Positions 1 through 9,965 are shown, counted from the stretch's first letter. The stretch: DNA of 64,000 nt from Pirellulaceae bacterium (GCA_019636385.1 JAHBXT010000002.1:620001-684000); one strand, 5' to 3'. Made by a program: numbers and translations. Notes: a model not told the origin generated them from the letters alone.

Positions 1-383
1 TGAGCCGCCACCACTTCTGCCCGCGCCGCCGACACTGCGGCTTGGTAGGCATCGGGCTCAATCGAAAATAGCACAGCTCCCTCGTCAACCAGCTGCCCGG
101 ATTGAAAATGAATTCTCTGAACGATGCCTCGTACCCGAGAACGCACTTCGGCTTTACCAGCCGATTCAGTTTCGCCATTCTTATCCAGAAAAACCACGAC
201 ATCCTGGACCAGTGGCCGAATCCCCGTTACCTCCGGAGGTGGAGCAGGCGAATACTGATTGGAGCGGGAGGCACAGCCAGCGTTACTAAACAAGAGTGCC
301 GAAACAACTATTAGGAAAAGATGAACATGGCCAGCACGCCAACGGGGGCCGGTCGCTGTGCATCGATGGCAGGCTCGTAACAC
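1..383 (-). CDS. RND efflux periplasmic adaptor (membrane fusion protein), N-terminal part
   Basis: Reading the minus strand from about 383 to the window edge gives an open frame. It has a hydrophobic leader ending in a lipobox-like S-N-A-G-C, then a proline-rich linker. Next comes sequence typical of RND adaptor N-termini: a beta segment with VRSRVRGIVQRIHFQSGQLV, followed by EGAVLFSIEPDAYQAAV, the biotinyl-lipoyl hairpin entry. These proteins link an inner-membrane RND pump to an outer-membrane channel and are usually lipid-anchored in the periplasm. The gene is cut by the window start, so the pump cannot be seen. The start is uncertain: GTG at 383 is the best in-frame candidate and there is no ATG in this frame before the lipobox. 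No clear ribosome binding site is visible. Confidence 0.75.
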   Translation of the reverse strand, partial: MLRACHRCTATGPRWRAGHVHLFLIVVSALLFSNAGCASRSNQYSPAPPPEVTGIRPLVQDVVVFLDKNGETESAGKAEVRSRVRGIVQRIHFQSGQLVDEGAVLFSIEPDAYQAAVSAARAEVVAA

Positions 384-679
384 AATGCTGTTTATCCAGG
401 ATAACAAGTACGATCGGCGATGCTCGGTTGCTGAAGCTCTGTTCAGTCCACCAGCCGATATCGTAGTCTGGCCACTAGCACCGAACAAGTACGTTGCAGT
501 AAGCGGTTTGAGGCTTAGTGGCAATTCCTTTTGAGTTGCTGTGCTGAAAGATCATCCGTGAGTCCTGACCTTTGGCTTAAGGTGGAGTGCCTGCGCTCAT
601 CCAAGAACGCATATTGGCACACTGCGGCTGGCGCTAGAGATAGTACTGGTGGCAGGTGCACTGGTATTCAGCAACTGAA

Positions 680-1294
680 TCAGCGAATCAGGCGGCTAAC
701 GTCGAAGCCTAATTCGCGAGCCTGACAAACTAGTTGTTGGTAGGTTTCGCTTGGCAGGTCGGGGGTGCGCGAGAGTATCCACAAGAACTTGCGATCTGGT
801 GTGCCTACCAGAGCCCACTGATACTGCGGATGATGGCTCAATGCAAAGCTGTCTAAATGCGATATTGTTGCGTCGATACATGCAGCGTGGGATTCGGCGG
901 GCCCTAGCGCAATGATCCAGTAGTTGCCCCCAGAGTTTTTTGCGAAAAGCGATGAGACGCGGCCAAAGCTCACTTGTAGTCTTGCATTGCCACTACACGG
1001 GACCGCTTCTGCTCGCCCACTGACCTGCCGCGTACGACCTCGCGGTGTAATACAGCGGTTGACAACTTGGATTGAACCGTCGGCATGTAGGGTGTAGGTG
1101 GCTGTCGAGCATTGGCAGGTTCGCTGGAAAATGTTGGGTAAGCGAGCAATCTCATACCATGTGCCCGAATAGGATTGGAGGTCGACATACGGTACAGTGG
1201 GTAATGCCTGTTGGGCGTGTGCAAGCATCTCAGGCAATACCAGCAGCTGAAGGATTGCCAAACCGATCCGACCGTGCGTGATAATACAGTTCAT
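680..1294 (-). CDS. blc: Bacterial lipocalin (Blc-like)
   Basis: 204 residues. A signal peptide of about 27 residues ends near A-H-A-Q. It is followed by the lipocalin signature YSGTWYEIARLPNIFQ and later WALVGTPDRKFLWILSRTP, which matches the end of Blc-type lipocalins. Two Cys early in the barrel (QRTCQC) and one in NRCITPRG suggest a disulfide in an exported protein. Bacterial lipocalins sit at the outer membrane or periplasm and bind lipids, often under envelope stress. The leader has no clear lipobox, unlike E. coli Blc. It is divergent from the sulfatase gene, and the short space between them should hold both promoters. Confidence 0.88.
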   Translation of the reverse strand: MNCIITHGRIGLAILQLLVLPEMLAHAQQALPTVPYVDLQSYSGTWYEIARLPNIFQRTCQCSTATYTLHADGSIQVVNRCITPRGRTRQVSGRAEAVPCSGNARLQVSFGRVSSLFAKNSGGNYWIIALGPAESHAACIDATISHLDSFALSHHPQYQWALVGTPDRKFLWILSRTPDLPSETYQQLVCQARELGFDVSRLIR

Positions 1295-1438
1295 AAAATA
1301 ATGCAGTTCATCAACATGGCTATGTTGTCTAGTTTAGAGTTGCGATTTGGAATGTCTCGAAATGATTCTCCTATGTTACAGTCAATCGGTGATGGGTTCA
1401 ACGTATCGCCCCAAGTGCCCGATAGAGAACGGATTGAA

Positions 1439-3025
1439 GTGAACCGTCAAGCCAAGCGACACTGCTATGCCGCCGCTGGTGTGTGCAGGCTGCTTCTTAT
1501 AATCGTCCTGATCGACTGTACTGCATCCAGTAGCAGCGGTGAGAGTGGTGCGCCGCGATTGAGCAAGCCCAATATCGTGCTGTTCCTGGTCGATGACATG
1601 GGAATTATGGATACATCGGTTCCGTTCTTGACGGATGCTGAGCGCAAGCCGATTCGTTACCCGCTCAACGACGCCTATCGGACGCCGAATATGGAGCGAT
1701 TGGCAGCACACGGAATACGATTCAACAATTTTTGCGCGATGAGCGTCTGCTCACCGACGCGGATTTCGATCATGACGGGTCAGAATGCGGCTCGTCATCG
1801 GACTACGAATTGGATTAACCCCGATCAAGATAATGGTGGCCCGCAGGGGCCGCCAAGTTGGAATTGGCAGGGGCTGAACAAATCGAGCATTACATTGGCC
1901 CGGATTTTGCAGACCAGTGGCTATCGAACCTTTCATGTTGGCAAAGGACATTTTGGGCCACGCGGCTCGGAAGGTGCGGACCCAACGAACTTGGGTTTCG
2001 ATGTGAATGTTGCAGGCTGCTCGATCGGAGCACCTGGCAGCTACTATGGCAACCAGAATTACGGCAACTTGCAACCGGACAGTCCGCGGGGCGTGCCGCA
2101 GCTGAAAAAGTATCATGGCACTGATACATTTCTGACAGAAGCGTTGACGCAGGAAGCCAAATCACTGGTAACTGCGGCGGTGCAGGCGCACCAGCCGTTC
2201 TTTCTGTATATGCCGCACTACGCAGTTCATGGACCGTTTAATCCGGACCCACGTTTTATTGTCCACTATCAGAATTCAGAGCGACCGAAAAGTTGGCAGG
2301 CGTTTGCGTCGCTGATCGAAGGTATGGACCGATCGTTGGGCGAACTGCTCGACCACGTGGAATCGCTGGGAGTCGCCGAGAATACCTTGATATTGTTCTT
2401 AGGCGACAACGGCAGCGATGCGCCGCTGGGTCACGAGCACGCGGTGGCTTGTGCAGCGCCACTCCGTGGCCGCAAAGGGTCGCACTACGAGGGCGGAATG
2501 CGAGTTCCATTTATTGTTGCCTGGGCCAAGAGTAATCCGACGTTGCAGTGCCAGGTCGAGCTGCCAATCGCTGCGAATGCGATCCAGCCGCAACTGGCAA
2601 CCGTGTACGATCTGTTTCCAACGCTGTTAAACGTGGCCGGTGCGACCGCCCCGCACGAGCATGTGGTGGACGGCAGGCCGCTCAATACGCTGCTGACTGG
2701 TCAGTCGGACGTCGGGCGCAGCCAAGACTTTCTGATGCACTATCCGCATGCACCCCACCGCAGTGACTACTTTACAACTTATCGCGAAGGTCCCTGGAAA
2801 GCCATCTACCACTATTTTCCTACAGCGCAGTCTGCGGGCCGGCGGTATCAACTGTTTAATCTGTCCCAAGACCCATTTGAGCAAGCCGATCTGTCGGATG
2901 GCGAGCCGGAAGTGCTTGGGCGCATGATGAATGGCATGGTAGCTGCCTTGCATCGCTACTCGGCGGTGTTCCCGATCGACGCCACTTCAGGCCAATCAGT
3001 CACGCCGATCGTGCCACAGCCCTAG
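1439..3025 (+). CDS. Sulfatase (formylglycine-dependent, arylsulfatase family)
   Basis: About 528 residues from the GTG at 1439. The frame is open back to 1211, with in-frame ATGs at 1301, 1316, 1322, 1352 and 1373, so the start is not settled. I prefer GTG 1439 because it places a basic N-terminus directly before a hydrophobic leader (GVCRLLLIIVLIDC). Sulfatase hallmarks follow in order: PNIVLFLVDDMG (metal-binding Asp pair), the C-S-P-T-R motif whose Cys is converted to formylglycine, the HVGKGHFG region, and FLGDNGSDAP late in the catalytic domain. The protein should be exported. Planctomycetes carry many sulfatases, often for sulfated marine polysaccharides; the substrate cannot be read here. 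A hairpin lies 75 bp downstream. Confidence 0.92.
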   Translation: MNRQAKRHCYAAAGVCRLLLIIVLIDCTASSSSGESGAPRLSKPNIVLFLVDDMGIMDTSVPFLTDAERKPIRYPLNDAYRTPNMERLAAHGIRFNNFCAMSVCSPTRISIMTGQNAARHRTTNWINPDQDNGGPQGPPSWNWQGLNKSSITLARILQTSGYRTFHVGKGHFGPRGSEGADPTNLGFDVNVAGCSIGAPGSYYGNQNYGNLQPDSPRGVPQLKKYHGTDTFLTEALTQEAKSLVTAAVQAHQPFFLYMPHYAVHGPFNPDPRFIVHYQNSERPKSWQAFASLIEGMDRSLGELLDHVESLGVAENTLILFLGDNGSDAPLGHEHAVACAAPLRGRKGSHYEGGMRVPFIVAWAKSNPTLQCQVELPIAANAIQPQLATVYDLFPTLLNVAGATAPHEHVVDGRPLNTLLTGQSDVGRSQDFLMHYPHAPHRSDYFTTYREGPWKAIYHYFPTAQSAGRRYQLFNLSQDPFEQADLSDGEPEVLGRMMNGMVAALHRYSAVFPIDATSGQSVTPIVPQP

Positions 3026-3098
3026 TCAGGCTCGACGGTCAGGCCAGAACAACTCAACAATGCAGGTTGTAACGCAGGCGAAAATCGTATCCCACTAT

Positions 3099-3131
3099 GT
3101 TAGCGCGGGATATTGTTGGTTCCGCGCTAGC
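3099..3131 (+). terminator. Hairpin downstream of the sulfatase
   Basis: Arms of 12 nt (GTTAGCGCGGGA and TTCCGCGCTAGC) pair with one G-T wobble and one mismatch, around a 9-nt loop. It lies about 75 bp after the sulfatase stop. No T-run follows, so it is a terminator candidate or an RNA-stabilising structure, not a textbook intrinsic terminator. Confidence 0.4.
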
Positions 3132-3301
3132 GCTGCGGGACTAAGAAAAGCCCTCAGAAACCCCGCGCGACCTGCCAGGCATTGGTTGCCGATTGATTGA
3201 GGCTTAACGGTGTGGTAGCTTTATGTGAGCCTAGTTCAGGAAAAGCGAATTGTAGGCGGTTGCGGATTCATTTTGGTGTAATTGCGAAAGGAACTTTTTT
3301 G

Positions 3302-4978
3302 ATGAACGCGGTTACAACTCATCAAGCCATCGACTTGGCCATAGCCGATCTGATCGCGGGTGCGCGCAGTCTCGTTTCTAGCTCGCTTGATACGCGAATT
3401 GCGACTGCCGAGGCGTGTCTGGAGGGAGTGATCTCGGTCGCGGAGCGCTGGCAACAAGCGGGCTGCGAGGCCAAGCGGTCCGGCGATACAGCGGTAGGAC
3501 GGGCTGAAGAGTTACTGACGGGACCAATTGCGACCTTGCGGTACCTGCGATTGATCATCAAAACCCTTGGCGATCTGAAGCAGTATGGAAAACCACAATT
3601 GCCTGGTAGGCCTCGGCAGGTAGCAGGACAATTGCGCGTGCCCGTATTTCCGACACCGCTACTGTTTGATGGATTGGCGTTTCGCGGACTCAAGGGCGAT
3701 ACTTGGCTAGAGCCCGGTGTCACTACCGAGACAATCTTTGGCAGCGCGCCAGCCAGACTTTTGAGGCAGCAAACGCCAGAGGCCCGAGTGGAGTTGGTTT
3801 TGGGCGCTGGCAACGTTTCTTCCATCGCCATTACCGACGCCTTGACCAAAATCTTCCAGGACGATTGCACTGTGCTGTTGAAGATGAATCCGGTCAACGA
3901 GTATTTGGGACCAGTGTTTCAAGATGCGTTACAGCCACTGATTCAGTGCGGTTGGTTGCGGATTATGTATGGGGCGGCTGCTGAGGGCACCTATGCCACG
4001 CAACATCCACAGATCGGCAGTGTACATATCACCGGTTCGACCGATACCCATGAAGCCATCGTGTGGGGATGCGACGCAGCCATTCGACAACAACGCAAGC
4101 AAGCGGGGGATCCCCTGCTGACCAAACCGATCTCCAGCGAGCTAGGCAATGTGACGCCGTGGATCATTGTGCCTGGGAATTACTCGGCACGACAACTCGC
4201 CAGCCAAGCCGAGTCGATCGCGGCTTCGATCACCAATAACGCATCATTCAATTGTGTGGCGACCAAGATGATTCTAACGGCGCGGAACTGGAGTCAGCGC
4301 GACCGATTCTTAGGCATGCTGCGAGCGGCTCTGGAACGCACTGCGCTGCGTTACGCCTATTATCCTGGTGCGGCTGATCGCTTTGCACAGTTTTCCGGAG
4401 GAAGTCAGGCGGGTAGCCATGGGCGTTTGCCTTGGACAGTGCGAGCCGGTGTGAACATCAAGGACGATCCGTTATTATTCCAACGTGAGTCGTTTGTTTG
4501 CGTGGCTGGCGAGACACAGTTAGAGGCTGACTCGCCATCCCAATTCCTTCAACGGGCAGTGGACTTTGCCAATCAACAGATGACTGGGACACTGGCTGTC
4601 GAGTTGACAGTGCCAGATGATTTCCGCCGTCGTGAATCGCAAGAATTTGATCGCGGGTTGCAAGGTCTGCGGTATGGAACGATTGGTGTCAATCAGTGGG
4701 CGGGGCTTAGCTTTGCCTGGATGTCGCCACCCTGGGGTGGCTATCCTGGCGCGACGTTGGCCGATGTGCAAAGTGGCATCGGGTCGGTGCACAATACCTA
4801 CTTGTTACAGCGTCCACAAAAGACTGTGATCTACGCGCCGTTGTGTATGTCGCCTAAGCCCATCTGGTTCTCCACGCATCGACATCCCGACAAGGTGGCC
4901 CAGCGTTTGCTGGCTCTGTGTGCCAAACCTTCTGCGCTGCGACTTCCAGCTCTCTTGGCTGCAGCCCTAACAGGCTAG
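3302..4978 (+). CDS. Aldehyde dehydrogenase family protein
   Basis: 558 residues. ATG 3302 is chosen because an A/G-rich GAAAGGAAC lies just upstream; the frame is open further up to 3197. The ALDH superfamily is indicated by SSELGNVTPWIIVPG (counterpart of the ELGGKNP loop), SITNNASFNCVATKMI (the catalytic Cys region), and the cofactor segment RVELVLGAGNVSSI with HITGSTDTHEAIV. It would oxidise an aldehyde with NAD(P). The N-terminal 150 residues and the C-terminus are longer than in standard 480-residue ALDHs, and motif wording is divergent, so it is an atypical branch and the substrate is unknown. No signal peptide. It lies alone between the sulfatase and the convergent beta-oxidation genes. 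Confidence 0.82.
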   Translation: MNAVTTHQAIDLAIADLIAGARSLVSSSLDTRIATAEACLEGVISVAERWQQAGCEAKRSGDTAVGRAEELLTGPIATLRYLRLIIKTLGDLKQYGKPQLPGRPRQVAGQLRVPVFPTPLLFDGLAFRGLKGDTWLEPGVTTETIFGSAPARLLRQQTPEARVELVLGAGNVSSIAITDALTKIFQDDCTVLLKMNPVNEYLGPVFQDALQPLIQCGWLRIMYGAAAEGTYATQHPQIGSVHITGSTDTHEAIVWGCDAAIRQQRKQAGDPLLTKPISSELGNVTPWIIVPGNYSARQLASQAESIAASITNNASFNCVATKMILTARNWSQRDRFLGMLRAALERTALRYAYYPGAADRFAQFSGGSQAGSHGRLPWTVRAGVNIKDDPLLFQRESFVCVAGETQLEADSPSQFLQRAVDFANQQMTGTLAVELTVPDDFRRRESQEFDRGLQGLRYGTIGVNQWAGLSFAWMSPPWGGYPGATLADVQSGIGSVHNTYLLQRPQKTVIYAPLCMSPKPIWFSTHRHPDKVAQRLLALCAKPSALRLPALLAAALTG

Positions 4979-5171
4979 GAGCGATCGAGCGTTACGCTGG
5001 TCAGAAGAGCTACGTTTGCCAATGAAACTACATTCGCCAGTGTAGCTGAGTTCCCCAGAACGTGGGGCGGCACACTCCCGGGACTGCCCATCAGGCAGGC
5101 CACTACGAGCCTACATCTGCATTGAGTTTTGTAAGGCAGAAAGTGCCTGGCGCTCGACTTCAATTTACATC

Positions 5172-7304
5172 TCAACTGTCATAGAATTTGCGATTGTTAT
5201 TGGCAGCCTCAACCAATATTTGAGGAGTCTTGAATCGCAGTCCGTGGTTCTGAGTCAGGCGATTGAATGTATCGACAATGCTCCGTGCGCCCACGGAGTC
5301 GATATAGCGAAATGGACCGCCTCGAAATGGAGGGAACCCCAGTCCGAACACTGCACCGATGTCACCATCCAGTGGATTAGCCACGATACCCTCTTGCAGG
5401 CACAGAGCGGCCTCGTGAACCATACTTAGTCCAATCCGCTCGGTGATCTCTTGATCGCTGAACTGCTTGCGCTGCGATCCACCAAAGTAGTTGTATACGT
5501 TGTCGTCCAGTTGGTCGCGCACCTTTTTGCCTTTGGCGTCGTATTTGAAGAACCCCTTCTTGTTTTTGCGACCATGGTAGCCTGCGTCATACATTCGCTT
5601 GAGGCCCATCGATAACTTAAGGCCTTCGCGATTGGCGACAAAAGTTTGCATCAAACTGCCGCTCATGATGTGCGCTCCAATGTCGATGCCCACTTCGTCC
5701 ATCAGCGTAATCGGCCCAACTGGGAAGCCGAACTTCTTAAGAACGCGGTCGACCTGCAAGGCGTCCGCGCCTTCGTCGAGCATGTTAAGCGCTTCGCCCA
5801 TAAGCGGTGCCAAGATGCGTGTCGTGTAAAAACCAGGACCATCTTTGACAACAATCACAGTTTTGCCTTGACGAACACCGATATCGTAGCAGGTGGCGGT
5901 GACCCAGTCGGCCGTCTGATCGGTAACGATGATTTCCAGCAGAGGCATCTTGGGCACGGGACTGAAGTAGTGCATGCCGATAACCTGTTCAGGGCGTTTG
6001 GATGCCGAGGCGATTTCCTTGATGGGCAGCGCCGATGTGTTGGATGCGAAGATGGCTTGTGGGTTCATGTGACTTTCGCATTCGGCCAAGACTCGATGTT
6101 TCAAGTCGAGGTCTTCAAACACGGCTTCGATCACGACCTGAGCCTGTTCAAAGTGCGCATAGTCTAGTTGGCCAACAATGCGGCTCATCATCTGATCCGC
6201 CTCCAGTTGAGACATCGCCTTACGCTTGACCTTCTTGCCCAGCGTACTCCACACTGTCGCTTTAGCTTGCGATAATGTTTCGCTCTTCACATCCTTCAGT
6301 AGTACGCGAATGTCTTTGGCAGCGCTGACTTCAGCGATGCCGGCACCCATGAAACCTGCACCGACCATGGCTAGGGTACTGACAGGGCGCACCAGGTCTT
6401 GGTGTGGATTCTTCTTCTTTTCGGTCATAGCGAAAAAGATGTTCCGCAACTGAAAGCTCTCAGGCGTCAGAATGAGCTTCTCGAAACGCTTGATCTCTTC
6501 GGCATAACCGGCTTCGGCCCCCTGCTCTGAGCCAACCTTGACGCACTCGATGATTTCGTACGGCGCTGGATAATTGCCTTTGGTTTGCCGATCGACCATC
6601 TCCTTGGCCTTCTTGAAAATAATGCCCCGCGTGAAGCCGGTGCCTTCCAAGATTTTGGTAGCCAAGGGTCGCTTGACGTTGCGCTTGAGTGGGCCTTCGG
6701 TCAATTCATTAGCCATGTAGATAGCCGCTGATAGCAGGGCGGGCAGAGTAGCCAGGCGATCAACCAGGCCCATCTTTTTGGCCTGCCGTGCATAAACGTT
6801 CTTGCCAGTCAACATCATGTCCAGCGCGTTTTGGATGCCGACAAGTTGCGTCAATCGCTGCGTGCCACGACCGCCCGGCAGCAGGCCCAGTTTGACCTCG
6901 GGCACAGACAAGATTGTTCCCTCATCGGCGGCGACGCGAGCCGTACAGGCTAAGGCGACTTCCAGTCCACCACCCATACAGGCACCGCTAATGGCGGCCA
7001 CGATCGGCTTGCGGCTGTGCTCCATGCGTCGCAACAGAGCATGAGCCTGTTGCGCAATCGGTTGCCAATCACCAGGTTTCTTGACCATGCTGAAGGCTTC
7101 GATATCGGCACCGGCTATGAAGTCCTTCTTGCGGCTGATCATGACAGCCGCCCGCACCGATGGATCGCGTTCAAGATGATCGACCAGAGGGCCAAACACG
7201 CCCAGCATCTCCGGCCCGATCTTATTGACCTTACTATCTTTCTGGTCCAACCAGATCACAGCGATTCCGTCGCGATTCTCTACTTCAAAATAGTCGTTTT
7301 TCAT
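5172..7304 (-). CDS. fadJ: Fatty acid oxidation complex alpha subunit: enoyl-CoA hydratase / 3-hydroxyacyl-CoA dehydrogenase
   Basis: 710 residues, close to E. coli FadJ (714). The N-terminal crotonase domain has the oxyanion-hole region ISGACMGGGLEVALACTARV and the catalytic-Glu region VPEVKLGLLPGGRGTQRL. The C-terminal half is an NAD-binding 3-hydroxyacyl-CoA dehydrogenase with MVGAGFMGAGIAEVSA, HYFSPVPKMPLLEIIVT (catalytic His) and KDGPGFYTTRILAPLMGEAL. It performs the hydration and NAD-dependent oxidation steps of beta-oxidation. ATG 7304 starts the conserved protein; the frame continues up to 7397 but that part looks non-conserved. The thiolase lies 132 bp upstream on the same strand, so the two probably form one transcript, thiolase first. 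Confidence 0.92.
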   Translation of the reverse strand: MKNDYFEVENRDGIAVIWLDQKDSKVNKIGPEMLGVFGPLVDHLERDPSVRAAVMISRKKDFIAGADIEAFSMVKKPGDWQPIAQQAHALLRRMEHSRKPIVAAISGACMGGGLEVALACTARVAADEGTILSVPEVKLGLLPGGRGTQRLTQLVGIQNALDMMLTGKNVYARQAKKMGLVDRLATLPALLSAAIYMANELTEGPLKRNVKRPLATKILEGTGFTRGIIFKKAKEMVDRQTKGNYPAPYEIIECVKVGSEQGAEAGYAEEIKRFEKLILTPESFQLRNIFFAMTEKKKNPHQDLVRPVSTLAMVGAGFMGAGIAEVSAAKDIRVLLKDVKSETLSQAKATVWSTLGKKVKRKAMSQLEADQMMSRIVGQLDYAHFEQAQVVIEAVFEDLDLKHRVLAECESHMNPQAIFASNTSALPIKEIASASKRPEQVIGMHYFSPVPKMPLLEIIVTDQTADWVTATCYDIGVRQGKTVIVVKDGPGFYTTRILAPLMGEALNMLDEGADALQVDRVLKKFGFPVGPITLMDEVGIDIGAHIMSGSLMQTFVANREGLKLSMGLKRMYDAGYHGRKNKKGFFKYDAKGKKVRDQLDDNVYNYFGGSQRKQFSDQEITERIGLSMVHEAALCLQEGIVANPLDGDIGAVFGLGFPPFRGGPFRYIDSVGARSIVDTFNRLTQNHGLRFKTPQILVEAANNNRKFYDS

Positions 7305-7436
7305 GGCGTATTCAGCTCTCGTGTTCAGGCTATGGCTTGCGGCAATGTGGTAACTACCGACGCGCTCGCGGTGGTTAGACTGGGTTTTCTCCGTCAACTG
7401 ACGGTGGCGAAAGGTAGATTCTGATTAGCAGCTCGC

Positions 7437-8720
7437 TTAAGCAGCGTAACGTTCCAGGATGGTGGCATGTCCATGTGCGCCCGCGGCACAGGCGGCCAGC
7501 AAGCCGTATTTACCGTTCTCAGCAATGAGTCGATTGGCAGTGGTAGTCATTATTCGCGCGCCCGTGGCACCAAAGGGATGCCCGATACTCAACGACCCTC
7601 CCCACCGATTCAGTTTATCCATATTCACCTGTCCCACCGACTGCTCGCGACCGAGCTTTTCGCGGCAGAAGTTGTCGCTGGCCAGAGCCGCAATATTGGC
7701 TAGTACTTGGCCGGCAAACGCTTCGTGCAATTCGATGACGTCCATTTGATCCAACTGCAAGTTGTTGCGTTTGAGGATTTTGGAAATTGCGTAAGCCGGT
7801 CCTAACAACAATTCGTCGCGAATATCAGAGCTGGTAAACAGGTAGTCATGTATCACCGCCTTGGGCGTCAGGCCTAATTGTCGAGCCTTATCTTCTGACA
7901 TCAGCATCACCACGGCGGCACCGTCGGTCAAAAACGACGCGTTAGCAGCAGTGATCGATCCATGGGGCTTGACGAAGGCTGGACGCAACTTGGCCAATTG
8001 ATCCAAAGGGGCTACGCGAATACCGTTGTCGCGCTGGATCGACTTAAACTTGGGAGGCAGTTCGACCGTCGTGATCTCCTTGGCCAGGGTGCCTTCATTG
8101 GTAGCCTGCTGAGCCAGTGTGTGGGACCGCAGTGCGAATTCGTCTTGCGCCTGGCGAGTGACTTGGAATTTGGCCACCAGCATTTCGCAATCTTCGCCCA
8201 TCAGCTTGCCGGTCAACATTTCAGCCACCGCCGGCCGCTCCGGCATAAAGTCGCTAGGGCGTAGCGTGGCGGCAAAGCGGGCTACCTCCAGTGGTGTCTT
8301 GAGCTTCTGCGCCTTGAATAGCTTCTTACGCATCTGCTTGCGATACACAATTGGAGTGTCGCTGGTGCATTCCGTTCCGCCCGCGATCACAATTTCTGCG
8401 TGGCCCAGTCGAATCAAATCCGCCGCCCGGCTGATGGCTTGATTGGCAGAAATACATGCCTGGGAAACCGTGTGGCAGGGTGTGCGATAGCTCAGTCCAG
8501 CAGTCAGCGCCGCTTCGCGTGCCACATTTGGAGTCTGCACATTGTGGACGACCGTACCCAACACAACTTCATCAACGATTTTATTGTCGATGCCAGTCTT
8601 GTCGATCAATCCTTTGATGGCAAACGCACCCAATTGGTAATTCATCAAATCAAAATATTCGGTACCGGCACGCAGGAAGGGTGTTCGGGCACCGTCAATT
8701 AACACTACTCTCTGGCTCAT
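7437..8720 (-). CDS. fadI: Acetyl-CoA C-acyltransferase (thiolase, beta-oxidation beta subunit)
   Basis: 427 residues. Thiolase features are all present: VVLIDGARTPFLRAGTEYFD at the N-terminus, the nucleophilic Cys in TVSQACISANQAI, HEAFAGQVLANIAAL, GGSLSIGHPFGATGARI with its catalytic His, and the second Cys in CAAGAHGHA. The wording is closer to FadI and the trifunctional-protein beta subunit than to FadA. It cleaves 3-ketoacyl-CoA to acetyl-CoA and a shortened acyl-CoA. Start ATG 8720 is the usual family start; 29 more in-frame codons upstream are not conserved. It is followed by the FadJ-like gene, which supplies the two preceding steps. Confidence 0.93.
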   Translation of the reverse strand: MSQRVVLIDGARTPFLRAGTEYFDLMNYQLGAFAIKGLIDKTGIDNKIVDEVVLGTVVHNVQTPNVAREAALTAGLSYRTPCHTVSQACISANQAISRAADLIRLGHAEIVIAGGTECTSDTPIVYRKQMRKKLFKAQKLKTPLEVARFAATLRPSDFMPERPAVAEMLTGKLMGEDCEMLVAKFQVTRQAQDEFALRSHTLAQQATNEGTLAKEITTVELPPKFKSIQRDNGIRVAPLDQLAKLRPAFVKPHGSITAANASFLTDGAAVVMLMSEDKARQLGLTPKAVIHDYLFTSSDIRDELLLGPAYAISKILKRNNLQLDQMDVIELHEAFAGQVLANIAALASDNFCREKLGREQSVGQVNMDKLNRWGGSLSIGHPFGATGARIMTTTANRLIAENGKYGLLAACAAGAHGHATILERYAA

Positions 8721-9092
8721 GCTTGTCAGTCCAGCAAGGAAAAGTGAAGTGCCTAAGTAGCGGCACCGTTGGAGTGGGTCGAGCGGCGGCTGGTCAGCCT
8801 CGTTCAAATAGGGACCGGCTCGCAGATCACCGTATGCGCGAACCGCAGATTGTAATAGGCCCTTGCCAACCGTTCAGCCCCAGGACCTGTTTGCAGGCCA
8901 TGTTTTTCTTCAATTTAACGTCGGAATGGACAGCATCCAGCAACCTCAGCACCGTCCCTCCTGTACCAAATTACCAGGTTTGTCGAAATCCAGTCGCGCC
9001 AGCAGACTCTTAGACTCTCACGCCCCCTGATTCAGCCTTCGGGGGGCAGTCCAAGCGTTGGGTAGTGCATTTTTTTTGCGCAGGCTGGTCCG
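8721..9092. other. Intergenic, 372 bp
   Basis: Upstream region of the thiolase (minus strand) and downstream of the Cys-cluster gene. The short plus-strand frames here look like chance. No RNA gene, repeat or clear hairpin was recognised. The thiolase/fadJ promoter should lie in the first 100 bp or so. Confidence 0.5.
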
Positions 9093-9965
9093 TTAGCTCG
9101 GGGCCACCTCATGGCTTTCAACCGACCGGTTTGGGATATCTCTCTCGATGCGATCTCCAGCTGGCGTGACGATGCCAACCCGAACGGCGCTCTGGTCGAT
9201 GTAGGCGATCGAGGTCCAGGGGTGGACTTCGTCCTGGCGATGCTTGGCCAGTGCATCTTGTAATCCCCAGCAGTGAAAGTCGTTGCAAATGCTGGCTCGC
9301 TGCTGGCGCGGCAAGGAGCATCCCTGCTGAGAATGATAAACGCAGGAATCCTCAATGGACTCGTCCGGCAACTGCAGCAGATACCACTTCTCAATCGCTT
9401 CGATCGTCGCCGTTGGGTCACAGAGCATCTGCCAGGCGATGTACTCCGCAGACAGGAACGCAGTATCGGCACCGTTGCGGCAACAGTATCCCCGGCATGT
9501 AGTGCAACCATTGATCACGGGCAGCAAAGGAACCATGTCACTTTGTCCCTGACGGTGAGCGTACTCGACCAGAACGGCTTGTACGTACCGGGGCTGGGAA
9601 AGCATCGCTTGTGCTTGTTCAAGAACCTGTCTTAGATGCTGTTTGAATTTTTCCACTCGTTCAGCCGGCAGTGTCGCAGTTGGTGCGTCACAACTGGGTA
9701 CCTTCGACAGCCGGCCTGCACTCTTGCATTCCTGCACGACGCTGGAAAGCTCGGCATCCAACTCATCTCTGAGTCGCTCGGTCGCGTGATCGAGCAAAGC
9801 CTGCTCGGTAGCTCTGCGTTCAGCCTCGCGCTCCCGGCTTCTTTCAGCCAAGAATCGCCCACGACAACGCAAATCGGAACAGACGCCCATCAGCTGGTCG
9901 AGTCGATTCTCAATAGTGCAGCCGCATTGCGGACACTTCACTGACGGGCTAGGCCATGTAGGCAC
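9093..9965 (-). CDS. Cys-cluster protein with N-terminal zinc ribbon and YkgJ-like C-terminus
   Basis: 290 residues from GTG 9965; GGAG at 9972-9975 (minus) sits 6 nt upstream and supports that start. The N-terminus has KCPQCGCTIEN and CSDLRCRGRF, a likely zinc ribbon. Residues 45-125 are a charged helical segment. The C-terminal part has CTTCRGYCCRNGADTAFLS, then C-V-Y-H-S-Q-Q-G-C and R-A-S-I-C-N-D-F-H-C. This spacing resembles the YkgJ/PF03692 putative Zn/Fe-chelating family (CxxCxGxCC ... GC.l...R...C). No signal peptide or membrane segment. The function is unknown; the family match is by motif only. Confidence 0.6.
   Translation of the reverse strand: MPTWPSPSVKCPQCGCTIENRLDQLMGVCSDLRCRGRFLAERSREREAERRATEQALLDHATERLRDELDAELSSVVQECKSAGRLSKVPSCDAPTATLPAERVEKFKQHLRQVLEQAQAMLSQPRYVQAVLVEYAHRQGQSDMVPLLPVINGCTTCRGYCCRNGADTAFLSAEYIAWQMLCDPTATIEAIEKWYLLQLPDESIEDSCVYHSQQGCSLPRQQRASICNDFHCWGLQDALAKHRQDEVHPWTSIAYIDQSAVRVGIVTPAGDRIERDIPNRSVESHEVAPS

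Noticed and set aside
1211..1438. Upstream extension of the sulfatase frame with several ATG codons
   Set aside because: It overlaps the lipocalin start and has no conserved sequence; the signal peptide fits better behind GTG 1439. Kept as an uncertainty.
1510..1540. Lipobox at the sulfatase leader (L-I-D-C)
   Set aside because: Asp before the Cys does not fit the lipobox rule; a plain Sec signal is more likely.
5599..6453. Plus-strand frames opposite fadJ
   Set aside because: Shadow frames; the minus strand encodes a clear two-domain enzyme.
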